Below are positions 26,995-35,105 of a DNA stretch of 64,000 nt, piece after piece. The DNA comes from Didemnitutus sp041906465 (GTDB taxonomy: Bacteria > Verrucomicrobiota > Verrucomicrobiia > Opitutales > Opitutaceae). Where the stretch lies: contig JAYRJE010000012.1 in NCBI GenBank assembly GCA_041906465.1, forward strand, positions 1 to 64,000. Reading direction: 5' to 3'. Each line of letters starts with the position of its first letter. The stretch's first letter is position 1. The notes under the pieces are model-generated. The model was not told the origin of the DNA and did not search any database. It worked only from the letters and a program-made list of their open reading frames with translations. The position numbers and the translations under genes were made by a program.

Positions 26995-27271
26995 ATGCGA
27001 ACTTCTTCCAAACCGCGCACGAAACCCAAACACTTGGTTCCTTGGCTTGTGCGGGCTTCGGATTTCCGGCGCTATCCAGGTCGCGCGCTGGATTACTGTG
27101 TGCGAGGCGGCGTCGTGTTTTTCTACTATACTCGCCGTCCGCTCCATCGAACTCAGCAGCGAAATGTATTGGCAAATATTTGATGACCTTCGCGCCGGAA
27201 GATTTCGTGCGGTGGATTTGTCAAAGCTCCCAGCCCTCCGCGCACCCAGGTCGAAAGAAGCGAGTTCATGA
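26995..27271 (+). pseudogene. frameshifted small gene
   Basis: ATG at 26995 opens a frame reading KHLVPWLVRASDFRRYPGR and then RGGVVFFYYT, which leaves coding character at about 27135. The neighbouring frame then reads SIELSSEMYWQIFDDLRAG and DLSKLPALR up to a stop at 27271. Joining them needs one +1 shift around 27130-27140. The final TGA overlaps the ATG of the next gene (ATGA at 27268-27271), the normal layout of coupled genes, which supports both being remnants of a small operon. Family not recognised. Confidence 0.35.
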
Positions 27272-27440
27272 AAATCTGCGGAACACTCACGGACTGGTTC
27301 GAAACCGGGCTCGAGCCGTCTGGGTTTTGCAGGAAGACGCAAAGACGGATACGACGGCCTGAACGTTTTGGAAGGAGGGAGATCACCTCACCATTCTCAA
27401 TCACGACGGGTGCAGGAACACTTCATACTTTGGCGTCCGC
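27268..27440 (+). pseudogene. multiply frameshifted small gene
   Basis: Read across frames the stretch gives MKICGTLTDWFETG, then VWVLQEDAK, then GYDGLNVLEG, then GDHLTILNHDG. These segments follow one another in order but lie in frames 1, 0, 2 and 0. I believe they belong to one small conserved hypothetical protein with the pattern TDWFETG...GYDGL...GDHLTI, decayed by three indels; this is inference from memory of such proteins. The 3' end is lost where the minus-strand remnant begins. Confidence 0.3.
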
Positions 27441-27546
27441 AGCAGCGTGAGGCATTCGATTTGGCCTGCATCGCCTGGACGCAAACTGCGAACGAGACAA
27501 TCAGGTCGTCCCCCTCCTCGATGGAGATGAAGCTCACGACATTCAT
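27401..27546 (-). pseudogene. frameshifted small gene
   Basis: ATG at 27546 has GGAAGA six bases upstream. The frame reads MNVVSFISIEEGDDLIVSFAV, then must shift by -1 near 27480 to continue PGDAGQIECLTLLRTPKYEV and FLHPS up to a TGA at 27401. Both parts are protein-like and the join is clean, so this is probably a gene broken by one indel. Its leader is nearly identical to that of the small gene starting at 29552. Family not recognised. Confidence 0.35.
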
Positions 27547-27988
27547 ACGCTATCTTCCGCCGATCGACTCAGATCAGCCACGCCCGCCGAGCGGGCAAGT
27601 CGACTCTTTTGAATGACTGGGTCATGTTGAGCGGAGATGACATCAGCGATTCAGGTGAGATCAAGGGCGTTGCTGCTGTGGCGCCTGTATTGGTGTTCCA
27701 ATGCGGCGTGGTTCCGGTCCGCGGAAGCCCCAAGCTGGAGCGGACCGGGGGCACGGCGCACGGCTGACGTTCGTTAGACTCATCTTGGGTCGTAGGGCGG
27801 AAGCGGTTAGTGGCTGATCGGTCGCGGCACGAACATGTGGCGAGTTTCTTTCGCAGGAATCCGAACCAAATCTCGACTGCGGCCGATCAGCTCATGAGTC
27901 CGGTCATGCATTCTCAGGTGCCGACGTTTCTCACGCCCCGCACAATACAGTCTGCAGCCCGGCTCTCCACCCCAAAAAAAGGAAGACC
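27547..27988. other. stretch without a gene, left flank of IS110
   Basis: No gene is seen. The left part carries the leader of the minus-strand remnant (27551-27584) and an inverted repeat CCGGTCCGC/GCGGACCGG around 27718-27747. The right part (from about 27790) is the likely non-coding end of the IS110 element with a long-range stem. Confidence 0.45.
27790..27985 (+). ncRNA. putative bridge RNA region of the IS110 element
   Basis: GCTGATCGGTCGC at 27813-27825 pairs with GCGGCCGATCAGC at 27879-27891. All 13 positions pair in RNA if one G-U is allowed, enclosing a 53-base internal region that can form smaller stems. IS110 recombinases are now known to use a structured bridge RNA encoded in the non-coding end before the gene. 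Position and structure fit, but target- and donor-binding loops were not assigned, so this is inference. Confidence 0.35.
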
Positions 27989-29242
27989 ATGAAGACCGCC
28001 GACTACGCCGCCCTCGTCGCGTTGGACTGGGGCGATCGTGAACACGCCTTCGCGTTGCGCGTGGGCGAAGAGACCGAAACCGGCCAAATCCTCGCCACCC
28101 CCGAGGCGTTGCACGCTTGGCTGCAAGCGCTGGGCGCACGCTGCGGCGGGCGCGCCGTCGCCCTGGCCATTGAGGGCGGACGCAGCGCGGTCCTGCACGC
28201 GCTGGTGGATTATCCGTGGCTGACGATCTATCCGGTCCATCCGGCCACCAGTGAGCGCTTCCGCAAAGCCTTCACGCCGTCCGGCGCCAAGGACGACCTG
28301 CCGGACGCGCTCGTCTTGTTGCGGGTTCTGGCGCAACACCGCGAACAACTTCGCGCGCTGCGGCTAGACACTGCCGCCACGCGGGAACTCGTCGCCCTCA
28401 ACGAGCTGCGCCGCGGCGCCGTCGATCATCGCACGCAACTGGGCTGCGAACTGCGCAGCACGCTCAAGACGATGTTCCCCCAAGCCCTCGAACTCTGCGG
28501 CGATGATCTGTGGACGCCGCTCGCGCTCGACTTGCTGGAACGCTGGCCGGAGCTCGCCTCGCTCCAGCGCGCGAAGCCGGCGACGCTGCGTGCGTTCTAT
28601 CTCGCGCACCACAGCCGCCGTCCCGACGTGATTGCCCGGCGGCTCGAGCGCATCAAGGCCGCACGGCCGCTCACCACCGATCGCGCCGTGCTCGACCCGG
28701 CGATCCTGCACGTCCGCCTGATCGTCGCGGTGCTGCGGCCACTGCAAGCGCACATCGAGCAAATCGAACAGCACATCGCGGACTGCTTCGCCGCGCATCC
28801 GGAAGCCGGCTTCTTCGCCGCCTTACCCGGCGCCGGTCCGGTGCTCGCGCCGCGCTTGCTCACGGCGTTCGGCACGGACCGCGCCCGCTATCCCGACGCC
28901 GCGAGCCTGCAAAAATACAGCGGCGTGGCGCCCGTGCGCGAAAAGAACGGTCGCCAAATCTGGACGCACTGGCGGTGGAACGCGCCCAAGTTCCTCCGCC
29001 AAACCTTCGTCGAATGGGCCGGCCAGACCGTGCCGAAGTGCGCGTGGGCCAAAGCCTATTATCGCCAGCAAGAACGCGCCGGCAAACGACACCAAGCGAT
29101 CCTGCGCGCGCTCGCCTTCAAGTGGCTGCGCATCCTCTGGCGCTGCTGGCACGATCACGTGCCCTACGACGAAACGCGCTATGTCGCCGCTCTCACGCAA
29201 CGAAACTCACCGCTCGCCCCTCACCTTCGCTCCGCCGCCTGA
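27989..29242 (+). CDS. IS110-family transposase
   Basis: A 417-residue recombinase. The N-terminal RuvC-like DEDD domain shows Asp 13 (VALDWGD), Glu 62 (AIEGGRS), and Asp 103 and Asp 106 (KDDLPDA). The C-terminal Transposase_20 domain has ALPGAGPVLAPRLL and QKYSGVAPV with the conserved Ser at about 311. Both catalytic sites look intact and the length is normal. Start ATG 27989 is preceded by GGAAG. It should catalyse cut-and-paste-like insertion guided by the adjacent RNA. Its G+C and codon use resemble the right half of the window more than the surrounding island. Confidence 0.93.
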   Translation: MKTADYAALVALDWGDREHAFALRVGEETETGQILATPEALHAWLQALGARCGGRAVALAIEGGRSAVLHALVDYPWLTIYPVHPATSERFRKAFTPSGAKDDLPDALVLLRVLAQHREQLRALRLDTAATRELVALNELRRGAVDHRTQLGCELRSTLKTMFPQALELCGDDLWTPLALDLLERWPELASLQRAKPATLRAFYLAHHSRRPDVIARRLERIKAARPLTTDRAVLDPAILHVRLIVAVLRPLQAHIEQIEQHIADCFAAHPEAGFFAALPGAGPVLAPRLLTAFGTDRARYPDAASLQKYSGVAPVREKNGRQIWTHWRWNAPKFLRQTFVEWAGQTVPKCAWAKAYYRQQERAGKRHQAILRALAFKWLRILWRCWHDHVPYDETRYVAALTQRNSPLAPHLRSAA

Positions 29243-29303
29243 TATATCACTTTGGCCTTGCTCAGTTGCCCTCAGGTGTTGTATCGGCCCTCTCTTCATC
29301 GAA

Positions 29304-29552
29304 TTAGGCAAGGAGCACAATTTCAGTGGAGAACCCATCTTCTTGATTCTTCGTCAAAGCATCAACGACAAGTCCGAGGACCCAATCAGCATGCTCCTGC
29401 TTCCGGAGATCGGTATCGCGTTCGACAAGAATCTTAACGCGGTCAGCGGAAAGCGGCTCGGCATAGGCAACATCGACAAGGTTCGATGCGAAGTATTCCT
29501 CCAAACGCTTCGGGTTCTTGACTCCCGTGAGCAGTATGTAATCCGGATTCAT
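29304..29552 (-). CDS. small hypothetical protein
   Basis: Eighty-two residues from ATG 29552: MNPDYILLTGVKNPKRLEEY at the start, then FASNLVDVAYAEPLSADRVK, a strand-helix pattern of a soluble alpha/beta protein with many charged residues. No family recognised. Its leader (29553-29583) shares CGATCGGCGGAAGA and an upstream CGTGGCT-ATCT with the leader of the broken gene at 27546. A start at 29600 (GAGG close by) would add 16 poorly conserved-looking residues. It lies just right of the IS110 element and appears intact. Confidence 0.5.
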   Translation of the reverse strand: MNPDYILLTGVKNPKRLEEYFASNLVDVAYAEPLSADRVKILVERDTDLRKQEHADWVLGLVVDALTKNQEDGFSTEIVLLA

Positions 29553-29646
29553 TCTTCCGCCGATCGTTAAAGATGAGCCACGACGCTGACCGTGTGCCAT
29601 GCCTCAAATCGTTTGGGCACGTTGCCCGCGATTGGTTGCCGCATTG

Positions 29647-29681
29647 AAAAGCGGCGGCGGCCCCTAAGGAGCCGCCGCCGG
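29647..29681 (-). terminator. terminator after the beta-helix gene
   Basis: On the minus strand a stem of nine G/C pairs (GGCGGCGGC with GCCGCCGCC) around a 9-base loop is followed by GCTTTTC. It lies about 30-65 bp beyond the stop of the minus-strand beta-helix gene, the last gene of locus 2. Confidence 0.7.
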
Positions 29682-29712
29682 TGAAGATCGACCGGGCTAG
29701 GCCCGTATCCAT

Positions 29713-32052
29713 TCAGTAAGTCGGATCACTGTGCGTCATCAACGTATCCACCGGGTTCCCTCGTTTGAATAGGGAGACGGTCGCTGGATAGGTAATCGTT
29801 TTCGGGGTGCCGGTGCCGTATTGCTCCATCAGCGTGCCCGTGCCCGAATTCACGCCTTTGTCCTCCTGCGGAGCGATCAACGCCGCAATAACGTCGGTCG
29901 AGTTCGTCGAGCCGTTTCGCTGAAACTCCACCGAATTCGCCCCCGAAGTGAAGGAGTATCGAAGACCGGAATGACCAATGAGCGCAACGTTCTGAACGCC
30001 ATTGAACGAGAAGAACGTCGTCGGCCGATACGGAGTCGGCGGATCGTCATACTCGCCGGCGAATTCCGTTTTCGCGCCGTAAATGCGGACATTCTGGCAA
30101 CCCGTAAAGTCCGCAAACTCGTCGCTGCGGGCGTGTTCCATGTTCATTCCATAAATCCAAAACGGACTGGTCGTCGAAGTGGCCTCCAAGACGCGGAAAT
30201 CTGGGTCTTGCATGGCCGAACCATCCCGTCGACCGAAGAAATACCAGCGGCCACCGCCGTATCCCTGAACTTTCACTAAGCTCTTGTCGGTCGTCGCCAA
30301 GGCGCCAGCACCCGCCTGGCCGATCGATGCGATGTGCAACAGGGAGTTTTTTCCCGCCTGCCACAGCAACGCCGTCATATAGTCGGATCCGGTGCTGGGC
30401 TTGAAAACAGAAACCTCCAAGTCGCCGAGATAAATTGCACCGGCGTCCGAGTTTTGGGCCGTGACAAAGACCTCGTCAGGCGCGGCAACCCAATCGGCCA
30501 CAATGTGGACGAGGTTTCGGGCGGTGCCATATAAGCGATTGGCATATTTGAGCGTGATCGGTCCATCGATCTTGTAGGTGCCGGGCGGGAGGAATACGCG
30601 CTTCGTATAGTTATCGAGAATGCGCTGGAACTGGGCTGCCGGTATGGCGGCCGTTCCGCCGACTCCGCCCGGGTTTCCGCCAACGAGCGCGATCTTGTCG
30701 GGATTCGACACGCCACCGTCACCGTTCACGGGATCAGTGATGTTCGCGTCGTCCACCGAGGGCAAGTTGTGCCACACGTGTTGCGTCAGCAAATCGCCCG
30801 GAGCCTGAGCCGGAGACGGATTTCCATCCAGAGTCGCGAGCTGGCCGGTCGACATATTCCCATCGACGAGGCGCTTGGAGTCAAAATTCGTCGGCGCCTT
30901 GGCGAAATTGTATTCCTTGATCAGTTTCCAGGTGGCTCCGGAAACACTGGAGACGGTGTTGCTCTTCACCAGATTGTTCGTCCCCGAGACATAAACGCGG
31001 CGCACATAGAGATTCCGGAGCGCGGCTGAATTATCGATCGCCGCCGCTCCGCTGAACGGACTGAGAAGCGTAATTTTGCCGTCCACCAACGCGAGGGCGC
31101 CGGCGTGGGCGTCGGTCGATCCACCGGTCGGCAGAAACATTTTGATCGCGGCTCCCGTATTCGCCGGCGTCGTGATCTCGAAGCCCACCACGGTCAGCGG
31201 ATGGCCCGTGTGACGAATCGCGCTCTGCAGCTGATTGGTGAGCTTGGCGCCGACGACGACCGAACCGAGATTGGACAACGACGCGGTCGCCGGCGAATTC
31301 GGGTCTGGGTAGGTATCGATGCCATAATCGCCGCCTTCAATCTCGATGTTCACTGCGCCCCATCCGCGAGAGGGTAGTCCGCGAATGCCGGTGTGCGCAT
31401 TCGTCGCCGTGATCTTCACATTTTCAATCGAGCATTCCTGGGCGAGATTCATGTAGAGACCGATGGCACCTCGATTTCGGGGCGACGCCCCCTTGAGCGC
31501 ATTGCAGTCGATGTCGATGCCTCGAATCATGCTCTCGTAACCTTGGTTGGGCACCTCCTTGGTGAAGTCTGCCGTGTCTGCGGCATTTTTAGTGGTGAAG
31601 TTCTTGAAGTCCACCACGACCTTGGGGGTGCTGTAGTTGTCGAAACTGGCTGTGTCGGCCAAGCGAATCACCGGGCGCGCTGCCCCTGAGGTGGAGCCCA
31701 TCATGACAATTCCATGGGTGCCAGCCCCCGTTCCCGATCCTGTCGCGGTATACGCTTTAAGCGTATTGTTGACGAGATAGGTGCCGGCGGGGAAATAGAC
31801 CGCGAGCCCACAATCCCGAGCGTCTTCGAGCGCCTGATTGATGGCGGTTGTTGTCGTCCCGGCGTTGGAGTTGCTGTTGGATGCGCCATAAAGCGTCACC
31901 TTCAGGTAGCCGCGCTTGTATTCCGGCGAATTAAGGACGTTTGAAGGGAGCGTGGTGGACGCGCGGGACGCGGTGATCGCGGATAGGGCGAGAGCCATCA
32001 ACGCTGCGGAGGCCAGCGGTCCTCGCTTCCTCGAGTAGCTTTGTGCATTCAT
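29713..32052 (-). CDS. exported tandem beta-helix protein (GH55/pectate-lyase-like)
   Basis: About 779 residues with a signal peptide (about 1-32). Two right-handed beta-helix modules follow. The first (about 45-380) opens with INQALEDARDCGLAVYFPAGTY, the Pectate_lyase_3 signature; the second (about 470-740) has RVFLPPGTYKIDGPITL. Tandem helices of this kind are typical of GH55 exo-beta-1,3-glucanases and related lyases; catalytic residues cannot be assigned with confidence. It is a paralogue of the N-terminal 760 residues of the giant protein at 45413-50560. Start ATG 32052 has GGAAAG seven bases upstream; 32073 has none. It follows the receptor after 227 bp holding hairpins and a candidate ECF promoter. 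Confidence 0.75.
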   Translation of the reverse strand: MNAQSYSRKRGPLASAALMALALSAITASRASTTLPSNVLNSPEYKRGYLKVTLYGASNSNSNAGTTTTAINQALEDARDCGLAVYFPAGTYLVNNTLKAYTATGSGTGAGTHGIVMMGSTSGAARPVIRLADTASFDNYSTPKVVVDFKNFTTKNAADTADFTKEVPNQGYESMIRGIDIDCNALKGASPRNRGAIGLYMNLAQECSIENVKITATNAHTGIRGLPSRGWGAVNIEIEGGDYGIDTYPDPNSPATASLSNLGSVVVGAKLTNQLQSAIRHTGHPLTVVGFEITTPANTGAAIKMFLPTGGSTDAHAGALALVDGKITLLSPFSGAAAIDNSAALRNLYVRRVYVSGTNNLVKSNTVSSVSGATWKLIKEYNFAKAPTNFDSKRLVDGNMSTGQLATLDGNPSPAQAPGDLLTQHVWHNLPSVDDANITDPVNGDGGVSNPDKIALVGGNPGGVGGTAAIPAAQFQRILDNYTKRVFLPPGTYKIDGPITLKYANRLYGTARNLVHIVADWVAAPDEVFVTAQNSDAGAIYLGDLEVSVFKPSTGSDYMTALLWQAGKNSLLHIASIGQAGAGALATTDKSLVKVQGYGGGRWYFFGRRDGSAMQDPDFRVLEATSTTSPFWIYGMNMEHARSDEFADFTGCQNVRIYGAKTEFAGEYDDPPTPYRPTTFFSFNGVQNVALIGHSGLRYSFTSGANSVEFQRNGSTNSTDVIAALIAPQEDKGVNSGTGTLMEQYGTGTPKTITYPATVSLFKRGNPVDTLMTHSDPTY

Positions 32053-32140
32053 ACCATGACTTTCCGATTTCATTTTTTTGGGGGTTGGGATTTCGGATTT
32101 CTGTGGGTCTGCGACCGAAGAATGATGGTCGCGACAAGGG

Positions 32141-32169
32141 AGCGTCGTTTCTGACGCCAGAACCTTTAC
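32141..32169 (-). promoter_or_regulatory. partial copy of the candidate ECF promoter
   Basis: Reading the minus strand from 32169: GTAAAGGTTCT, matching ten of eleven bases of the upstream half of the element at 40761 and 38929. The downstream half differs: CGACGC stands where GCGTCGTT is expected, inside an inverted repeat GCGTC/GACGC. It lies about 90-115 bp before the beta-helix gene, a distance similar to the copy before the propeller gene. Confidence 0.35.
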
Positions 32170-32226
32170 GGGACGTTTGGCGTTAGGGAACGTCCCCGAT
32201 ACCTAGGTGCGGGCGTTACGGCCCGC
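32170..32226 (-). terminator. two stem-loops after the locus 2 receptor
   Basis: GCGGGC/GCCCGC (32209-32226, 6-base loop) and GGGACGTT/AACGTCCC (32170-32196, 11-base loop) lie 54-110 bp after the receptor stop. Neither is followed by a T-run. The second abuts the GTAAAGG element at 32169. They probably separate receptor mRNA from the beta-helix gene. Confidence 0.45.
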
Positions 32227-32279
32227 GCCCTTATCGTTGGGGAGGCGCCCGAGCGGTGTCGGAGCGCCTGCCGAGGGAG

Positions 32280-35015
32280 TTAGAACTTGGCGGTGAGCTC
32301 CAGCGTCGCTTGGCGCTCGGGGATGTTGCCGTAGTTCTGCGGCACGCTGACGCCTTGATAGGTCGTGAACGAGTTCAGCCGCAGCGTGTCGGTGTTGAGC
32401 ACGTTGGTCACGTTGAGCTGCGCGCTCCACTTGCAGAGGCGCGTCTTCCACTGGTAGCCGACGAGCGCGCGGACGATCGAATAGGACGGAGCGTAGAGAT
32501 AATTGAGCGGCGCGCCGGGGACGTTGCCCTCGATGGCGCGGCCGCGCAGATTCGCACCCGCGCCGAAACGCAGTCCCTTCATGCGGCCCTCGCGCAGCGT
32601 GTAGGTCGTGAAGAAATTCGCGGTGTAGGCGTAGGTGTCGTCGTTGGCGCGTCCGTCGGTCGTGCTGCCGAGCGTGCGCTCGATGTTGGCGATGCTGGTG
32701 GCGATGAGCGTGCCGTTGGCGCCGCCCGCCGCGGCGCCGGCGCGCCACGCGTCGATATTGTGCGCGTAGTAGGCGCGCAGGAGCGCCGCGCCGTGGAGTT
32801 GGCTCGTCTTCGGAAACGCAACGTTCATCAACATGCGCCACGCCGGTGTCGGATTGGCGGTGAGCGCGACTTCCCAGCCCTGGCCGAGTGTGTCGCTCGT
32901 GTCGACGTAGTTGGCGCCGTCGAGGAGATTCTCGGTGCGGCCGAGCGCGGTCCAGATGTTGTTGATGTCGGTCGTCGAATAATTCGTGGCGTTGTTGAGC
33001 TGACGCGTCTCGTAATAGCTGACGGTGCCCGACACTTTGCCGTCAAAAAACTCGATCTTGAGACCGAGGTCCAGGCCCTTGCCGCGCACGACCGGCGGCG
33101 CGTCGCCCTCAAGCGTCAGCACGACGGTGCTGGTGTTTGGATTGAAGCTCTCGGAGTGATTCGCGAACAGGCCGAGCCACGACACTGGAAAATACACCAC
33201 GCCATACGAGGCGCTGTTGACCCAGACGTTCTTCGACTCGCCGTCCTTGAAGAAGACCGAGCCGTTGGAGTTGTTGCCGCCGGCGACCTGCTGGTCGCGC
33301 GTGAAATGGTCGCGCCGCACGCCGACGGTCGTGTGCAGCTTGCCATTGAAATAGGAGCCTTGGTTGGCGAGCAGGATGTTCTGCAGGCGCTGGTGGTTTT
33401 TCTGGCCGGTGGAGCGAATCCAGCCGATATCGATCCCGTTGCTGCTAAATGGAATCGCGGCAGCATCCCAGCCGCCGCCGTCGTTCCAATAGACGCGCTG
33501 GCGGACTTGGTTGGTCGCGTTTCGGATATCGGGATTGGCGCCGTTCGTCCGGCCGAGCACCCGCGTGTTGGTGGACTGGATTTCCTCGCGATGCTCGAGG
33601 ATCACCGAGAAGCGCTGCTGGGACCACTTGATCCAATCGAGCAGGTAGGTGGCGCTCAGGCGCGCCTGCGGCGCGATGTTGAGGCGATCGTTCCACTGCG
33701 GGGCGACCTCGCTGTAGACCTGTCCGAAGTGCGGGTTTGTGCTACCGTTCGGGAGCACCTTGTTCACATCGATCAAAGCCGTGTTCCAATTGCCGGTGTT
33801 GTTGTCGGCATTGTTGCGCTGCAGCGAGCCGGCCGCCTCGACGATGAAATTCGTGCCGACGCGTTGCGTCGCGTAGACGTCGACGGCGTAATAATCCTGA
33901 TCGAGGCGGGTGCTGCCGGGGCCGACCTGGAAATGCGCGCCCGGATACGAGGGGAAATTCGCGACGGCGAGCTCCGCGCGGTCGCCGGGCTGCAGCGTGA
34001 GGCCGGTGCCGGACGTGGTGCCAAAATTTTTCCAGTTCAGCACGCCCTGCGCGACGTTGTTGACGTCGTAGACGAGGTAATCATTCGCTGCGCCGGTGTT
34101 AAGGCGCTTCAAGCCGGTCGACGCGGCGGGCGTGGCGGCATTGGCGGCGGTGTAGACGGAGGTGCGATCCCACGCGGAAAGCTGGTCAACGTAGAACGCG
34201 GCGGGGAAGTTGCGCTTCAGCTTGCCGCCTTCGGCGTCGAAGCGCAGCTCGGTGTTCTTCGCGACGCGCCACGTGCCCGTCAGGTAAATGCTCTCGCGGT
34301 CGTCCTTGATGAACGACGACTGCCATGACGGCTGCCGGCTCACGACGCCGGCGACGCGCAGGGCGATCTTCTCGTTGAGCTGGCGGTTGGCGTCGAACGT
34401 CGAGCGCAGGCCGCCGTCAGTGGTCACCGCGGCGGTGAGCTCGTTGAAGTTCCGGAACAGCGCCTTCTTCGTCACCGTGTTGGCGACGCCGCCGATGTTC
34501 GAATCGCCGAACAGCATGGCGTTGGGCCCGAGCGAAAACTCGATGCGGTCGGTGTTGTAGCGGTCGCCGGGCAGATACCAGCGGAAATAGTTGCGCGTCG
34601 TGTAGCTCGCGCCCAGTCCGCGAAACGAAGGCTGGCCGTTGTTGGTGCCCGGCGCGGGATCGGCGGTCTGGACGTTTAGTGCGAACTGCGCCGCATCGAG
34701 AATATCGGTCGAGGCAATGTCCTTGAGAAATTCCGCACCGAGGACGTTAACGACGTTGGGCGTGTTTTTCAGCTCCGTGTTGACGCGGCCGCCGGCGAGC
34801 GAACTCGTGACCGTGTAGCCCGTGTCGCCTTTCGTGCTGACCTCGAATGGCGACAGTGTGACGGTGTCGCCCTTCGGCTCATTTTCGGATTCCAGCGGAG
34901 GCGGCGTGGAAACCGTCTGGGCCGAGAGAGCGCCGGCAACAGCGAGGAAGCAAAGCAGCGCGACCGATGGGTGTCGGACGCGCCGCGGGGAATCAGGGGC
35001 GGGCAACGGATGCAT
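32280..35015 (-). CDS. TonB-dependent outer-membrane receptor
   Basis: About 911 residues. The signal peptide (hydrophobic VALLCFLAVAGALSAQ at about 17-32) is followed by LSPFEVSTKGDTGYTVTSSL, the same plug opening as the locus 1 receptor, then plug and barrel, ending LELTAKF with the C-terminal Phe of outer-membrane barrels. No STN domain. It should import products of the surrounding enzymes. ATG at 35015 is chosen because the signal peptide then has normal length; the frame extends 21 codons further. GH9 precedes by 90 bp. A long open frame on the opposite strand (32256-34328) is a G+C artefact. Confidence 0.9.
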   Translation of the reverse strand: MHPLPAPDSPRRVRHPSVALLCFLAVAGALSAQTVSTPPPLESENEPKGDTVTLSPFEVSTKGDTGYTVTSSLAGGRVNTELKNTPNVVNVLGAEFLKDIASTDILDAAQFALNVQTADPAPGTNNGQPSFRGLGASYTTRNYFRWYLPGDRYNTDRIEFSLGPNAMLFGDSNIGGVANTVTKKALFRNFNELTAAVTTDGGLRSTFDANRQLNEKIALRVAGVVSRQPSWQSSFIKDDRESIYLTGTWRVAKNTELRFDAEGGKLKRNFPAAFYVDQLSAWDRTSVYTAANAATPAASTGLKRLNTGAANDYLVYDVNNVAQGVLNWKNFGTTSGTGLTLQPGDRAELAVANFPSYPGAHFQVGPGSTRLDQDYYAVDVYATQRVGTNFIVEAAGSLQRNNADNNTGNWNTALIDVNKVLPNGSTNPHFGQVYSEVAPQWNDRLNIAPQARLSATYLLDWIKWSQQRFSVILEHREEIQSTNTRVLGRTNGANPDIRNATNQVRQRVYWNDGGGWDAAAIPFSSNGIDIGWIRSTGQKNHQRLQNILLANQGSYFNGKLHTTVGVRRDHFTRDQQVAGGNNSNGSVFFKDGESKNVWVNSASYGVVYFPVSWLGLFANHSESFNPNTSTVVLTLEGDAPPVVRGKGLDLGLKIEFFDGKVSGTVSYYETRQLNNATNYSTTDINNIWTALGRTENLLDGANYVDTSDTLGQGWEVALTANPTPAWRMLMNVAFPKTSQLHGAALLRAYYAHNIDAWRAGAAAGGANGTLIATSIANIERTLGSTTDGRANDDTYAYTANFFTTYTLREGRMKGLRFGAGANLRGRAIEGNVPGAPLNYLYAPSYSIVRALVGYQWKTRLCKWSAQLNVTNVLNTDTLRLNSFTTYQGVSVPQNYGNIPERQATLELTAKF

Positions 35016-35105
35016 GGGGTGGTTGGGGTGAAGGCGAAGCGACCTGTGTCTCAGTGCGCCGTCCTCGGCGCCGCGCACGACACGGCAGCGCGGCGATGGG
35101 GCGCA

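Larger units (their letters stand above)
27780..29260 (+). mobile_element. IS110-family insertion element (ends approximate)
   Basis: Contains one transposase gene of the IS110 type with a non-coding upstream region of about 200 bp, the layout of the IS110 group, in which the structured non-coding end precedes the gene. No terminal inverted repeats were seen, as expected for this group, so the borders are estimates. It separates small genes of the accessory island and is transcribed on the plus strand, opposite to most neighbours. Confidence 0.6.

Noticed and set aside
26728..27342. Minus-strand frame of 204 codons in the island
   Set aside because: Arg/Ser-rich and overlaps plus-strand segments that read better as protein; no ribosome site.
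27600..27790. Integron attC site (a GTTAGAC core at about 27772 and a nearby inverted repeat)
   Set aside because: No matching RYYYAAC partner at the right distance, and the recombinase lacks visible integron-specific features.
32256..34328. Plus-strand frame of 690 codons
   Set aside because: Shadow of the locus 2 receptor gene; no start context or protein motifs.
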